From positions 252,634,501 to 252,698,500 of the forward strand of contig NC_134137.1 of NCBI RefSeq assembly GCF_033958435.1: DNA of 64,000 nucleotides, given 5' to 3'. The DNA is from Carettochelys insculpta. Its lineage: Eukaryota > Chordata > Testudines > Carettochelyidae. Positions 54,801 to 64,000 of this stretch are shown here, piece after piece (positions within the stretch are counted from its first letter, which is position 1; every line of letters begins with the position of its first letter). The notes beneath the pieces are model-generated. The model did not search any database and was not told the origin of the DNA. It saw nothing but the letters and a program-made list of their open reading frames with translations. The translations under genes and the position numbers were made by a program.

Positions 54801-55189
54801 AAAGGGTACAGCTCACACGGGCAAGACGGCTGACTGTGGTGTGAATGCAGCAGCTGTTATCGAGACACTGATATTTTCTCTTGACTTTGATGGAGCTGAA
54901 TATGTTGGATTTCTGAACACAAAATACTTCCTTGTTAACTCAGCTTCTCACTTCTCATAAGGCATGGCTTGAAGCTATGTTAGGTAGTTGTTTGTGGCTG
55001 AAGTACCTTTTTGATTAGTGGATTATATGTATGATGAATCTGTGTGTCTGGATGTATCTATATCAAACTATGAACTGCATTCAGTTTTGTGAATGCCATT
55101 TTCAATGTAAATTATGCTAAGTGGTTACTTGTCTTTTTAACCTCCATCCTTCTCTGGTATCCCATCTAGAGGGCTAACAGTGTACAGCA
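51831..55189. other. No recognisable feature
   Basis: About 3.4 kb of AT-rich sequence. Open frames such as 53643-54002 (119 codons) and 52382-52588 were looked at and have no recognisable domain. No repeat ends seen. Confidence 0.45.
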
Positions 55190-55197
55190 GTCAAGGG

Positions 55198-55384
55198 CAA
55201 TGTTCCCTGTAACTTTTTCCATCCATGTGTGGAATAAATTTTATGTGCACTGAAGTATATGTGGAGATGCACCACCAACAGAAGCACATGCTGCCTGCTG
55301 TGGGTGTCTGTGAGCTCTCTGCTAATCAGTATTTGAATCTCTCCTGGGTGGCCACCCAAGGGCATAGCTGTACAGGGAACACTG
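55198..55384 (-). mobile_element. hAT-type MITE
   Basis: It runs from CAATGTTCCCTGTAAC to GTACAGGGAACACTG, an inverted repeat of about 15 bp. Flanking octamers GTCAAGGG (55190-55197) and GTCAAGAG (55385-55392) differ by one base, a hAT-length target duplication. Same family as 29302-29490, opposite strand. Confidence 0.8.
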
Positions 55385-55392
55385 GTCAAGAG

Positions 55393-56089
55393 TCATTAAC
55401 TTTGAGGTTCTCAGAGAAGCATCCTAGAACAATGAATTAATGGTTGCCCAAGGAATCATTTCTCCCAGGTGAGTTTGTAACTAAGCAATGTAACTAACCT
55501 GGAGAGGGATTTGAGGCCACTGAGGTGTGTTACCTGACTGGGGGACTAAAACTTTAAAAAAGGAAGACTCTTTGTCATGCTACTTTGGGCAGAGAGTTGA
55601 TCAGAAGCAGAAGGCAAGGCTGTGAAGAGGAGGAGATATGTGTCTGTGGAGCCTGAATGCACTGACCCAAAACCAAAAGAACTTTTGGAGTGGTAAGATT
55701 ACTGTGGGAGTGAGTGGAGGGTTTTGTTGCTTTCTAGATATCGGGATGTCTTTTGTGCTTTGGGTTGCATCAACAAGGACCAGGTCTGTGCCCTGCAGCC
55801 CACTGCAGTAGGCAAGAGCAAAGCAGCTTATCATCAAAGATCTAATAAGTGGTGGTCAGAGCTTGACTTTTATTCAGTGATACCAAACACACACAGATCC
55901 TTTTGATTACAGTGGAGGTTGCAGATGGTCAGACTCTGTGACAATCAGCCCCCTGCAGCATGGCTTTTTTAAAAGAGCTCCCATGCATTTCAGTGACCCT
56001 TGAAATTAAAGGATTCTCTCGTCTAGCAAGACAGGTATAGCAAGAAAGGCTAAAGATAGGCAAATGCAAATTAGGAACTCTGCATAATT
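55393..56089. other. No recognisable feature
   Basis: No gene or repeat recognised. Confidence 0.5.
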
Positions 56090-56312
56090 TCTAACAGTGA
56101 GAGTGATTGTTCTACCAGCTAATCTGCCAAGGGAAATGGTGGATTTTCTGTTTATTGACATCTTCAGATCAAATCTGGATGCCTTTATGGATTATAGACT
56201 TCAGCCAAACACAGGTCATTGGACTCAGTACAGGAGTAACTGCATAAAATCTTGCCAGACGGGAAGTCAGACTAGAAGATCTAATTATTCCTTTTGGCCT
56301 TAAAATCTATAC
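56090..56312 (+). mobile_element. Old CR1-like LINE 3' fragment
   Basis: The frame at 56097 encodes NLPREMVDFLFIDIFRSNLDAF, recognisable as the CR1 ORF2 C-terminal motif. AGATCTAATTATTCCTTTTGGCCTTAAAATCTAT is the matching old 3' end. Strongly decayed. Confidence 0.65.
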
Positions 56313-57635
56313 AACTAAGAAGCAATCTTATCTATCCGTTATCCATCTCACAGAGAGGTTGTGAGGCACATTTAATTACCATGCACAATGCTCTCCTTGT
56401 TTACTTAATACTTTTAATCCAAAGCACTCGAAGTATTAGGTACAAAAAAGTTTTAAAGGAGCAGTTTCTGTCATAGCCTCACATGAATGTCTACTCCAAT
56501 TTATCGATTTTCGGTACAAGCAAAGGTGGGCTTTCATGGGAACTGCTGGCTGTTGCACTGTGAAGATTAGATCAACAAAAGTTGAGAGAAAGGGTTTGGA
56601 AAGATAGATGTGAGAAGAGAATGACTTAAATGTAGGAGTGGCACACAATTACTGACCCATGATGAGGGAGCATGTTTAACAATTACTTCAAAGTGGAAAG
56701 AACAGAAGATGATCTGCAGTTTATGAAAATGGGAATATGGGCTAGTTATCTTGTCTCCTGAATTTCACCCTCTGCCTGAATGGCACAATGATTATTCATT
56801 TAGGCACAGATGGACACATACGATACCTTGGAAGAAGGAAGTTGTGGAAAACATGTTTATTGTGTGTGTCAGTCGTATGAGCCTGACATTAGGATGTGGC
56901 ACCCTTACTTGCTTTGAAAGTGTGGGGTTTGGGTAAGGGAAAGAAAAAGAATTATGATAGTTTGGAAGCAACCACAGAGGAAAAATCTCGTGCAGATACA
57001 TATATCTGTCTAGAAGGTATACACAGTTATTTTTTTAAGTGCATCACTTTCTGTAATTATTTAAGAGGGATATTTGACCAAAGTGCCTGTCAATATCAAA
57101 CCGAGGCCTGAACATTGTTTCTTTATTTAGAAATGAAAAATAAGCACAAATAAATACAAAAAAATTACTAATGCAACTAAAACAAAAGATATGATTCCAC
57201 TTGTCACATTTCTCTTCCTCAGTACATAGCCATATTATGCATGATCCATAATGCATTGCTTTGGTTTTAGACAATACTGCAAAATATGCATGACACATGA
57301 GGTAATCAGGTTAATTGTGCAGTAGGAATCTGAACTATCAACACTTATTGCTTTTGACTAACTGCTTAATGATAGGATTTGAGATCCTCACCCCACATCA
57401 GCCCCTTCATGCAAGGTAAAGAAACTGGAGCGGTGGAAGGACCCCATTGTGGCTGGGGTGCAGGGAATCCCATAGTGTGCCACCTGTGGAAGACAATGAC
57501 AAGGGTAACATTCAAGAATTACAGACAAGCCTTGATACAAGGGTCATGTTAAGTACAGGTGGGAATGTGTCAAGGGGAGGCCTAGTGAGCAGAGCTGAGA
57601 TCCCTGGGAAGCTTGGGAAACCTGTCAATCACTTA
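56313..57635. other. No recognisable feature
   Basis: AT-rich; open frames 56792-57298 on both strands lack homology. Nothing seen. Confidence 0.45.
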
Positions 57636-57932
57636 GGGTATGTCTTCACTATGGGGAAGATTGACATTGCCATGGTCAGTCTTCTGGAGTTGGTTTAGCA
57701 TAGCTGGCAGGGATATGCTAAATGGAACTCACAGGGCACCCCTGTTGGTGCTGGTACACCTGCTTCATGAGACAAGTCAGGGAAGTTAATGGGAATGTTT
57801 GCTCCCGTAGACCTCCCATAGCGGGGACAGCATGGAATCTCAAATTGAGGAACATCAACTCCAGCTACGTAATTAACATAGCTGGAATTGTGTATCTTAA
57901 TTCAACCTTCCCCTTTAGTGTAGACCTGGCCA
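57636..57932. mobile_element. MITE with GGTATGTCTTCACTA end
   Basis: Left GGGTATGTCTTCACTATGGGGAAG and right CTTCCCCTTTAGTGTAGACCTGGCC form an inverted repeat of about 22 bp. TGGTTTAGCATAGCTGGCAG and GCTACGTAATTAACATAGCTGG suggest further internal symmetry. Widespread in turtle-like sequence as I know it; no clear target duplication. Confidence 0.6.
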
Positions 57933-59372
57933 CCAAAGCTGTTTTCATTACACTGGGGGCTTCTGCAGGCCCTGAGCTGCCGAGGACCTGAGGGCATAAA
58001 GATGTCTTAAAGTCAGCCTGAGCCCCTGACTTACCCAGGACAGTGACTGTTTCCTTGAAGGGCAACACAGAGTCATACCCAGGGACTCTTTCATTTTGCA
58101 TCTAAAAGACATTAGAAAACAGGCACAGAATTTCTTTTGAATATAAATAAAAGATTAAAAACCACATATCTAACTCAATGCAAATTGTGGGTTTTCAATT
58201 TCTTCACCGTTAGCTTGAACTTCTCCAGATGAGCTTGTCTAAAAACAGGGAGGGATATGGCACATATCCCAATAAAGCCTGGCGAGGCTTCAGAAATGCC
58301 TCCTTTCTTTCTGAGACAATCTGGGTGGGAATGGCGTGCAGTGAAAATCCCAAGACCTGATGCCATAGCCTGCCCTTTTAAAGCACAGAGATGTACAATG
58401 TGCATTCTCTTTAGGACTGTTCTCAGACACAAAGTATTTTGAACATTGGACTGAGGGATCCATAATTGGAGCCATGTAGTAAGAAAATTAAAATATTCCA
58501 GGAACAGGCTTAAAATGTTTTTCTTTACTCAGACATATCATTTATCTCTCCCGCTGGTAGTACAGGAGTTGGCGGGGGGAGGTGGAAAGAAATGCTGGGA
58601 TCCTCATAATGCTACACAAAGCAGTAAATAAAAATGCTGTTGAGATACTGTGAGATTCTATTGGTTGAATACAACTTCTAAGGATGATATTCTTTTCAGC
58701 TATCCCAATTTTTCTGTTAATTGCTATCACATGCTTTTTAAAAACCATATTGCTACAAATACGCATTTAAGATTTAATTACACATTCTTATCTACTCACA
58801 TGTGCCAAGCACACAGCCTACTGTAACAGATTAATGTTCCTAAAGTTGTTACAGGAAGGTTAAATAAAGGGTTATTTTTATGATACTGAATATCTTTATG
58901 ATGCTAAAGCATAGACCGCTTGGTGATGCCACAGATGTGCCAGGTGCTTATCTCAAATGGGTGATTTTGGCAATCATTTCTCACCTTTTCATCACCTCCC
59001 ATTTATTCTACTATACACAAGACATATATATCCCAGACAGCATTTGGTTTTATACATCTAAGAGCATGGCATAAATTTAAGGCATGCTAATACAGTGCTT
59101 TAATAGAATGATCCCTGATTTTTGAAATCATCATAAATTTTGGTTTGGAAGCTGCTGTATGTTTTAGTTAGTGACCATCCCTGTTTAGAAGCGACAGCTT
59201 CATCAATTGCAAGTTATTTCTAATTATAGTTCACAGGAGAAGTAAGTACATTTAAAAGACATAGATTTTAAAGACAGATATTCTATGAAAAGTGATTACT
59301 GATATTGCAAAGTTAGTAGTCTTCAGAAGTCTAGAAATACAAAGTTGTGGATGACAAACCAAGTAGCGAAAA
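57933..59372. other. No recognisable feature
   Basis: AT-rich sequence, nothing recognised. Confidence 0.5.
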
Positions 59373-59380
59373 GTCTAAAG

Positions 59381-59815
59381 CAGTGATGCCCAATAGGAAT
59401 TCAAAGATCACCACACTTGTGGTAGTCATCTTTCCATATTTGCAACATTCATACACCCCTAAATGAACACCATCCCTCTCCCCCAGAGCCAGGCACTCCA
59501 AGAGCCAGGCATTCCCAGCCCACCCGCCCACACCACTCTAAATAAATGACCTCCCCCAGATCCAATCACCCCCAGCCCCTGGCTCTAACTGAGTGCCCTT
59601 CCCCAGAGCCAGGTTCCCACTGCCACCATGCGTTTCTCCCACCGAAAAATGGGGCACATGCATGGAGCAGGCAGATGGCACTCCCCGCATGCGGTTCACG
59701 GGAGGAGACTCATTAAAGGCTCCAAGAGCCACATGTGGCTCAAGAGTTGTGTTCACCACACTGCAGCGTCCTGTTCACCACATGTGGAGAGTGGCAAATG
59801 TGTTAGACACCTCAG
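59381..59815. mobile_element. hAT-type non-autonomous element
   Basis: It begins CAGTGATGCCCAATAGG and ends TAGACACCTCAG. The octamer GTCTAAAG is identical on both sides (59373-59380, 59816-59823), a perfect 8-bp target duplication. The inner region has three loose CCCCCAGAGCCAGGC units. Open frames are artefacts. Confidence 0.75.
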
Positions 59816-60016
59816 GTCTAAAGCTCAAACTAAATTCTTCACCTTCAGGTTTCTCTCTTTAAAACACAATTTCTGAAGCTAATTGGAAATTTTGAAATAA
59901 TAAATCTTGACATATTGTTGATCAAAATTTCAAATACAGAGGAAATTGGATGAATTTTTTTGCAAACAGAGATTTTCGTACAATATTACAGAATTGAAAT
60001 TGTACCTTTTTATGGG

Positions 60017-60219
60017 AAGAAGGATTCTTTTGAAGATGGGGTTTACTTTCGAAAGAGCAGCATCTACACTGGTTTTCTTCTTTCGAAAGAAGCTATTTTG
60101 AAATAAGAATATGCAAATGAGGTGCAAGATATGCAAAGCTGCACCTCATTTGCTTTTTTGATTTCCCTCATTTGCATACCTCTTGCGAAAGAGGAATGCA
60201 AGTGTTGACACAGCCATAG
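60017..60219. mobile_element. Harbinger-type MITE fragment
   Basis: TTTCGAAAGAGC, TTCTTTCGAAAGAAGC and the inverted pair ATGCAAATGAGGTGCA/TGCACCTCATTTGC, ending AAGTGTTGACACAGCC. The left end appears truncated near 60017. Confidence 0.6.
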
Positions 60220-60749
60220 CGTTTAGACATGGCTTGACTGATGTCTGAAGAAGCTTTACAAAACAAGCCAAGTTTGAAATTTAACTAATGGTCCTAAAGT
60301 TTAAAGTTTTTAAAGATTTTCATTTATTTTTATAGGTCAGCTCAAAGCTAGAGTGGTGTAAACACGCCTGGGGCTCAAAAGCACTTCCATTTCAAATAGT
60401 TTTCACATGTACGTACCAGTGTTTGGTTTTTTCAAGCCTTTTTTTACGGGACGTGTGAGCAGAGATTAGGCAGGTGTCTTAAAAAGTCTCATGCTTGGGA
60501 GGCACAACCATGACTACTTTATGAAATGAAGCAAAAGGAGCTTTAAATTGTACAGTACAGTACTGTCTTGCAACTTTTATAGTTTAAGTTTATTAAATGC
60601 ATGTGTAATCATTATGCATAAATCATATTTACACACACTTTAACGTCGCTTTAGGAATCCAGAATGCTATGAAGTGGCCTTAGCATAAATGAAAATCTTG
60701 CTCACAATATTTTATTTCGCTAGTCTTAAGTTAGTTTATGGCCTCTTTT
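60220..60749. other. No recognisable feature
   Basis: AT-rich sequence, nothing recognised except weak similarity of 60640-60700 to 63390-63450. Confidence 0.4.
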
Positions 60750-60872
60750 TCTGACAAGTCCTTTCACAAAGGCTGAGACAAAGACAGGGCTATTTTAGAC
60801 ATGAAGCCAATATCTAGCCCAAAAATCTAATGCTACAGAGATGGAAGAAATCTCTTCACAGAGAGGATTGGG
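60750..60872 (+). repeat. Imperfect direct repeat, first copy
   Basis: TTCTGACAAGTCCTTTCAC, GAAGCCAATATCTAGCCC and AGAGAGGATTGG recur in the same order at 61450-61549. The second copy lacks about 22 bp. Confidence 0.7.
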
Positions 60873-61449
60873 CTCATGAATCAAAAGCTTTCTGTGATAC
60901 CCTTTCATTAGTTAACATGGTGCATATTTTCTTTAAACAGAAGGATATAGGAATACTTTTAAAATAGAAGGCAGGAAGATCTCATTTAGGGAAACATCTT
61001 CTGTCGGATGCATGGAAGTTACACCCACATCACTCGTTAATGTTAATGAGAATTGTAGAACTAACTCCTCACACAATGCCCTGAAAATCTGCCTCTGACT
61101 CTCTAAGAAGGCGGCAGATGCCTCACTTGTAGGGGACCCCTCCCAAACCCAGAGCGCTGAAGCTGAGCAAGGATAATTAAAACTCCTGCTTCAGAGCATA
61201 AGCTACTCACCACAGAGCTTGGAGAAGGGATTTTTCCTCTCAGCAGTGCCTGTTTGGCTTGCTGCATTGTTGGATTCTTCCTTTTCCTGAAGAACTAAAT
61301 GTGTTTTAGTTACAGGCTTTGTTCACAGTCTTTTTCCAAGATTTGTTGGTCATCCAAGGAAGTTCCAAATTAAATGGCAGGAGTACGGTCCCATTCACTC
61401 GAATTTATTAGCTGTATTTACACATAGACTCCAATTTATGGTATCTGTT
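60873..61449. other. No recognisable feature
   Basis: Nothing recognised between the two direct repeats. Confidence 0.45.
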
Positions 61450-61549
61450 TCTGAAAAGTCCTTTTGTAAAGGCTGTCAAAAAGAGGGGGCTCTTTTTAAC
61501 GATGAAGCCAATATCTAGCCCCAAAATCTGGTGCTATAGAGAGGATTGG
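61450..61549 (+). repeat. Imperfect direct repeat, second copy
   Basis: Matches 60750-60872 and ends directly where the Penelope homology begins. Confidence 0.7.
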
Positions 61550-61619
61550 ATTTATCAATCAAATCTGTGACTAAACTTGCAGTTTTGGAAAGAATAGTTT
61601 ACTGGAGACTTAATACACT

Positions 61620-63073
61620 TGAAAACTTGGGGACAACTTATACCTCCAGATTAGTGGCACTGCTATGGGCACCCGCATGGCCCCACAATATGCTAATATA
61701 TTTACAGCTGACTTGGAACAATGATTCCTCAACTCTCGTCCCCTATTACCCCTCCTTTACTTATGACACACAAATGACATCTTTATGATTTGGACCCATG
61801 GTGTAGAGACTCTAGAAAGAATTCCACAGGGACTTTAACAATCTGCACCCCACCATCAACTTATGCCTTGACCACCCCACAGGAGAGATACAGTACAAAT
61901 CAAGGATGGCCTGATGAGTACCACACTCTACCAGAAACCCACTGACCTCTATACTTACCTACACACTTCTAGTTTCCACCCTGCACACACAACAAGGTCC
62001 ATCCTTTACAGTCAAGCCCTTAGGTACAATTGCATCTGCTCTGACCCTGTTGACAGAGACCAAAAACTACAAGATTTCTACCAAACATTCCTAAACTTTA
62101 ATTACCCACTGGGAGAAGTAAAAAAACAAATCAACAGGACCGGACAATTACCCAGAAACCAGCAAATCCAAGATAGGCCCAAAAAAGCCAATAACAGAAA
62201 ACCACTGGTCATTACTTAGAGCCCCCAACTCATTAAAGACATACAGCCTATCCTAAATCAGGATGCCACACTCCAGAAGACCCTAGGTGACAGACCTGTT
62301 CTCTCCTTTAGACAACCTCCCAGCCTTATGAGGATTCTCACTAGCAACCACAGCCTATACCACAATAATACCAATCCTGGAATTTTTTCTTGCAACAAGC
62401 CTCTTTGCCAACTTTGTCCACATATCTATTTTGGAGATATCATCACTGGACCTAAATATGTCATTCACAGAAACACAGGCACATTCTCCTGTTCCTCAAC
62501 TAACATCATATATGCCATCATGTGCCAACAATGCCCACACACCATGTATATAGGACAGACTGCAAACACTCTTCAACAAAGAATGAATGGACACAAACCA
62601 GAGAGGTAGCCGTGTTAGTTTGTATCTTCAAGAATAGCAAGAAGTCCTGTGGCACCTTATAGACTAACAGATATTTTGGAGCATAACCTTTAATGGGAAA
62701 AGACCCACTTCGTCAGATGCATGCAGACATGGGACTGACAAAGCGGATCTTTGCCCACAAAAGCTTATGCTTCAGAATATCTGTTAGTCTATAAGGTGCC
62801 ACAGGACTTCTTGTTGGGCAGAAAACAGACATCAAAAAGCTCCTAACTCACAAACCTGTCAGCCAGCACTTTAATGATGTGGGCCATTGTGTTAATGACC
62901 TGAAAGTCTGTGTTTTACTGAAAAGGAACTTTAACAATCGTTTTCAGAGGGAGTGCTCAGAACTGTCATCTATATTCAAATTCAACACTTTAACACACGG
63001 TTTGAACCGGGACAGCAACTACCTGGCCCATTATAAGGACTCTTTTACATACTTTGTTTTATCTAACTCTTAA
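61620..63073 (+). pseudogene. Penelope polyprotein: reverse transcriptase end plus GIY-YIG endonuclease
   Basis: The reverse transcriptase part shows [20 protein letters not shown] and, after a TGA, the palm as NDIFMIWTHGVETLE, a decayed form of the usual YIDD-type box (about 61760-61800). It then changes frame near 61800-61900. From 61914 the frame runs to a TAG at 62218, then on with paired Cys motifs (CNKPLCQLC, CQQC) and the nuclease core IIYAIMCQQCPHTMYIGQT (about 62505-62565). An insertion at 62598-62821 splits the nuclease; after it the frame resumes exactly (TDIKKLLTHKPVSQHFNDVG) to the stop at 63073. GIY-YIG nucleases cut target DNA for Penelope insertion. Dead copy. Confidence 0.85.
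62598..62821. mobile_element. Inverted Penelope ends (family 2) inserted in the GIY-YIG region
   Basis: AAGAAGTCCTGTGGCACC near 62638 is repeated in reverse complement at about 62798-62815, and TATAGACTAACAGATATTTTGG pairs with AGAATATCTGTTAGTCTATA. AAA on both sides (62595-62597, 62822-62824) reads as a 3-bp target duplication. Removing the 224 bp plus one AAA restores GHKTDIKK of the host frame. The first edge carries GAGAGGTAGCCGTGTTAG. Confidence 0.8.
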
Positions 63074-63184
63074 CTTCTCCACCCCATGCTCCACTCCTGC
63101 TGCTCCTCTGCTCTTCTGATTTGTCAACCCTGATAATTTTTGGACCTCTGTGCTTTATATATTGAGTCTGTTCTGGTGTGGCTA

Positions 63185-63223
63185 TGATCTGAAGAAGTGG
63201 GTCTGTCCCATGAAAGCTCATCA
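63185..63223 (+). ncRNA. Hammerhead-ribozyme-like core in the Penelope terminal repeat
   Basis: In order: TGAT (63185-63188), CTGAAGA (63189-63195), one extra A, GTGGG, a 5-nt loop, CCCAT, GAAA (63212-63215), GC, TC, ATCA (63220-63223). TGAT and ATCA pair as a short stem I, GTGGG/CCCAT as stem II, and stem III would be a single pair, as reported for minimal hammerheads of Penelope-like elements. The extra A before stem II departs from the standard core, so activity is uncertain. Confidence 0.5.
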
Positions 63224-63295
63224 CCTAATAAATTGTTTTGTTACTCTTTAAAGTGCTACTTTACTGCTTTTTTGTTTTGACAGAATACAGACTAA

Positions 63296-64000
63296 CAGAG
63301 CTATCTCTCTGTCACATTTGGGCCCTGAGTTTCATTTACAGCATGACTGGTTGATATCTTGCTGGTAGGATAAAGAGACTGTAAAGTGTGTATAAATATA
63401 AGCTTACACCACAAAGGTCTACAGTGGTCTTAGAATAAATGAGAATCTGACCAATTTAATTTATTCCTTGAAACACAAAGGAAAATGATCCATTGTTGTA
63501 TACTGCAATCCTAGTTACCACACCACCGTACACTTTTTTTTATTCAGATATCCTTTGTTTCTTTTCTCTTCTCACTGTGAATGTTTTCCTTCTTTTTGGT
63601 TTGTGTACCTACCTGAAACCCAAGAAAAATTTTACTTGAAAAAAAAAAAAACTAGTTCAATAATATTATGATACAATTGAAAAATTATTAATATAAAATT
63701 AATAGCTGACTAATATGTTTTGCTTTGTAGGATTATAAAGTTGACTAATTTTTGGTAATGGTTTTTATTACTAATGCCCTGTAGCAATAAATGATCAAAT
63801 CTATTACGCATGACTAACTATGTCATTTATTGTTGTCTCTGTGATTCAGTGGTACCTAAATAGTTTCCAGATATTTCATTATACACTACAGTTAGACATA
63901 CAATATTCCATACTCCTGAATAATAAAATCAGCATGTAAACTTATATACACCATGTACATAGCATACTGAGAGAAGAAGACTCTATTTCTTCTATTCATG
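63296..64000. other. No recognisable feature
   Basis: AT-rich sequence with a T-run near 63533 and an A-run near 63640. Weak similarity of 63390-63450 to 60640-60700. No gene seen to the window end. Confidence 0.45.

Larger units (their letters stand above)
61550..63295 (+). mobile_element. 5'-truncated Penelope-like retroelement
   Basis: It contains the C-terminal part of the Penelope reverse transcriptase, the GIY-YIG endonuclease and, from about 63100, the 3' terminal repeat with AATAAATTG and TGCTTTTTTGTTTTGACAG. The 5' half is absent. Other copies of its terminal repeat are at 5518-5940. Confidence 0.85.

Overview
This window is vertebrate, almost certainly reptilian and most likely turtle, nuclear DNA. 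No host exon could be recognised in it. The turtle reading rests on four things: CR1 LINEs whose 3' ends finish in ATTCTATG-type repeats, a tRNA-derived SINE of the Cry I type with a CR1-like tail (26109-26308), a vertebrate Penelope element with a GIY-YIG nuclease (61550-63295), and abundant PIF/Harbinger elements and MITEs ending in GGC..GTCTACAC. The species cannot be fixed from sequence alone. Coding potential belongs to transposable elements; the rest is AT-rich intergenic or intronic sequence without a recognisable gene.

Layout. 1-3.8 kb: nested and foldback MITEs plus a CR1 3' fragment. 5.5-5.9 kb: an inverted pair of Penelope ends. 7.5-13.6 kb: a GC-rich autonomous Harbinger (copy 1) with a trihelix/Myb-like gene on + and a DDE transposase gene on -, arranged convergently. 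It was later hit by two of its own deletion-derivative MITEs and by a solo LTR. 14.8-18.1 kb: hAT-like and other MITE debris. 18.8-20.9 kb: a 5'-truncated but largely open CR1. 21.5-37.4 kb: mostly unique sequence with scattered MITEs, hAT elements, MIR-like relics and one Cry I SINE. 37.4-45.95 kb: a MITE abutting Harbinger copy 2, whose transposase intron carries a nearly full-length CR1 (41030-45187) with an intact ORF1. 48.6-50.4 kb: Harbinger copy 3, transposase only. 50.4-61.5 kb: sparse relics. 61.55-63.3 kb: the Penelope element, itself interrupted by the ends of another Penelope family.

How the parts work together. Harbinger elements move with two proteins, a DDE nuclease and a Myb/SANT-like DNA-binding partner; both genes, each with one intron, are present in copies 1 and 2. 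In copy 1 the transposase exons give one open frame of about 429 codons once a 710-bp MITE and one copy of its 3-bp target duplication are set aside. The MITEs share its ends and were presumably mobilised by such proteins. CR1 supplies an APE-type endonuclease plus reverse transcriptase and an ORF1 esterase; its 3' tail is also carried by the SINE. Penelope supplies a reverse transcriptase plus GIY-YIG nuclease, and its terminal repeats carry a hammerhead-ribozyme-like core. Target duplications read directly from the sequence give a relative order of insertion for much of the window.
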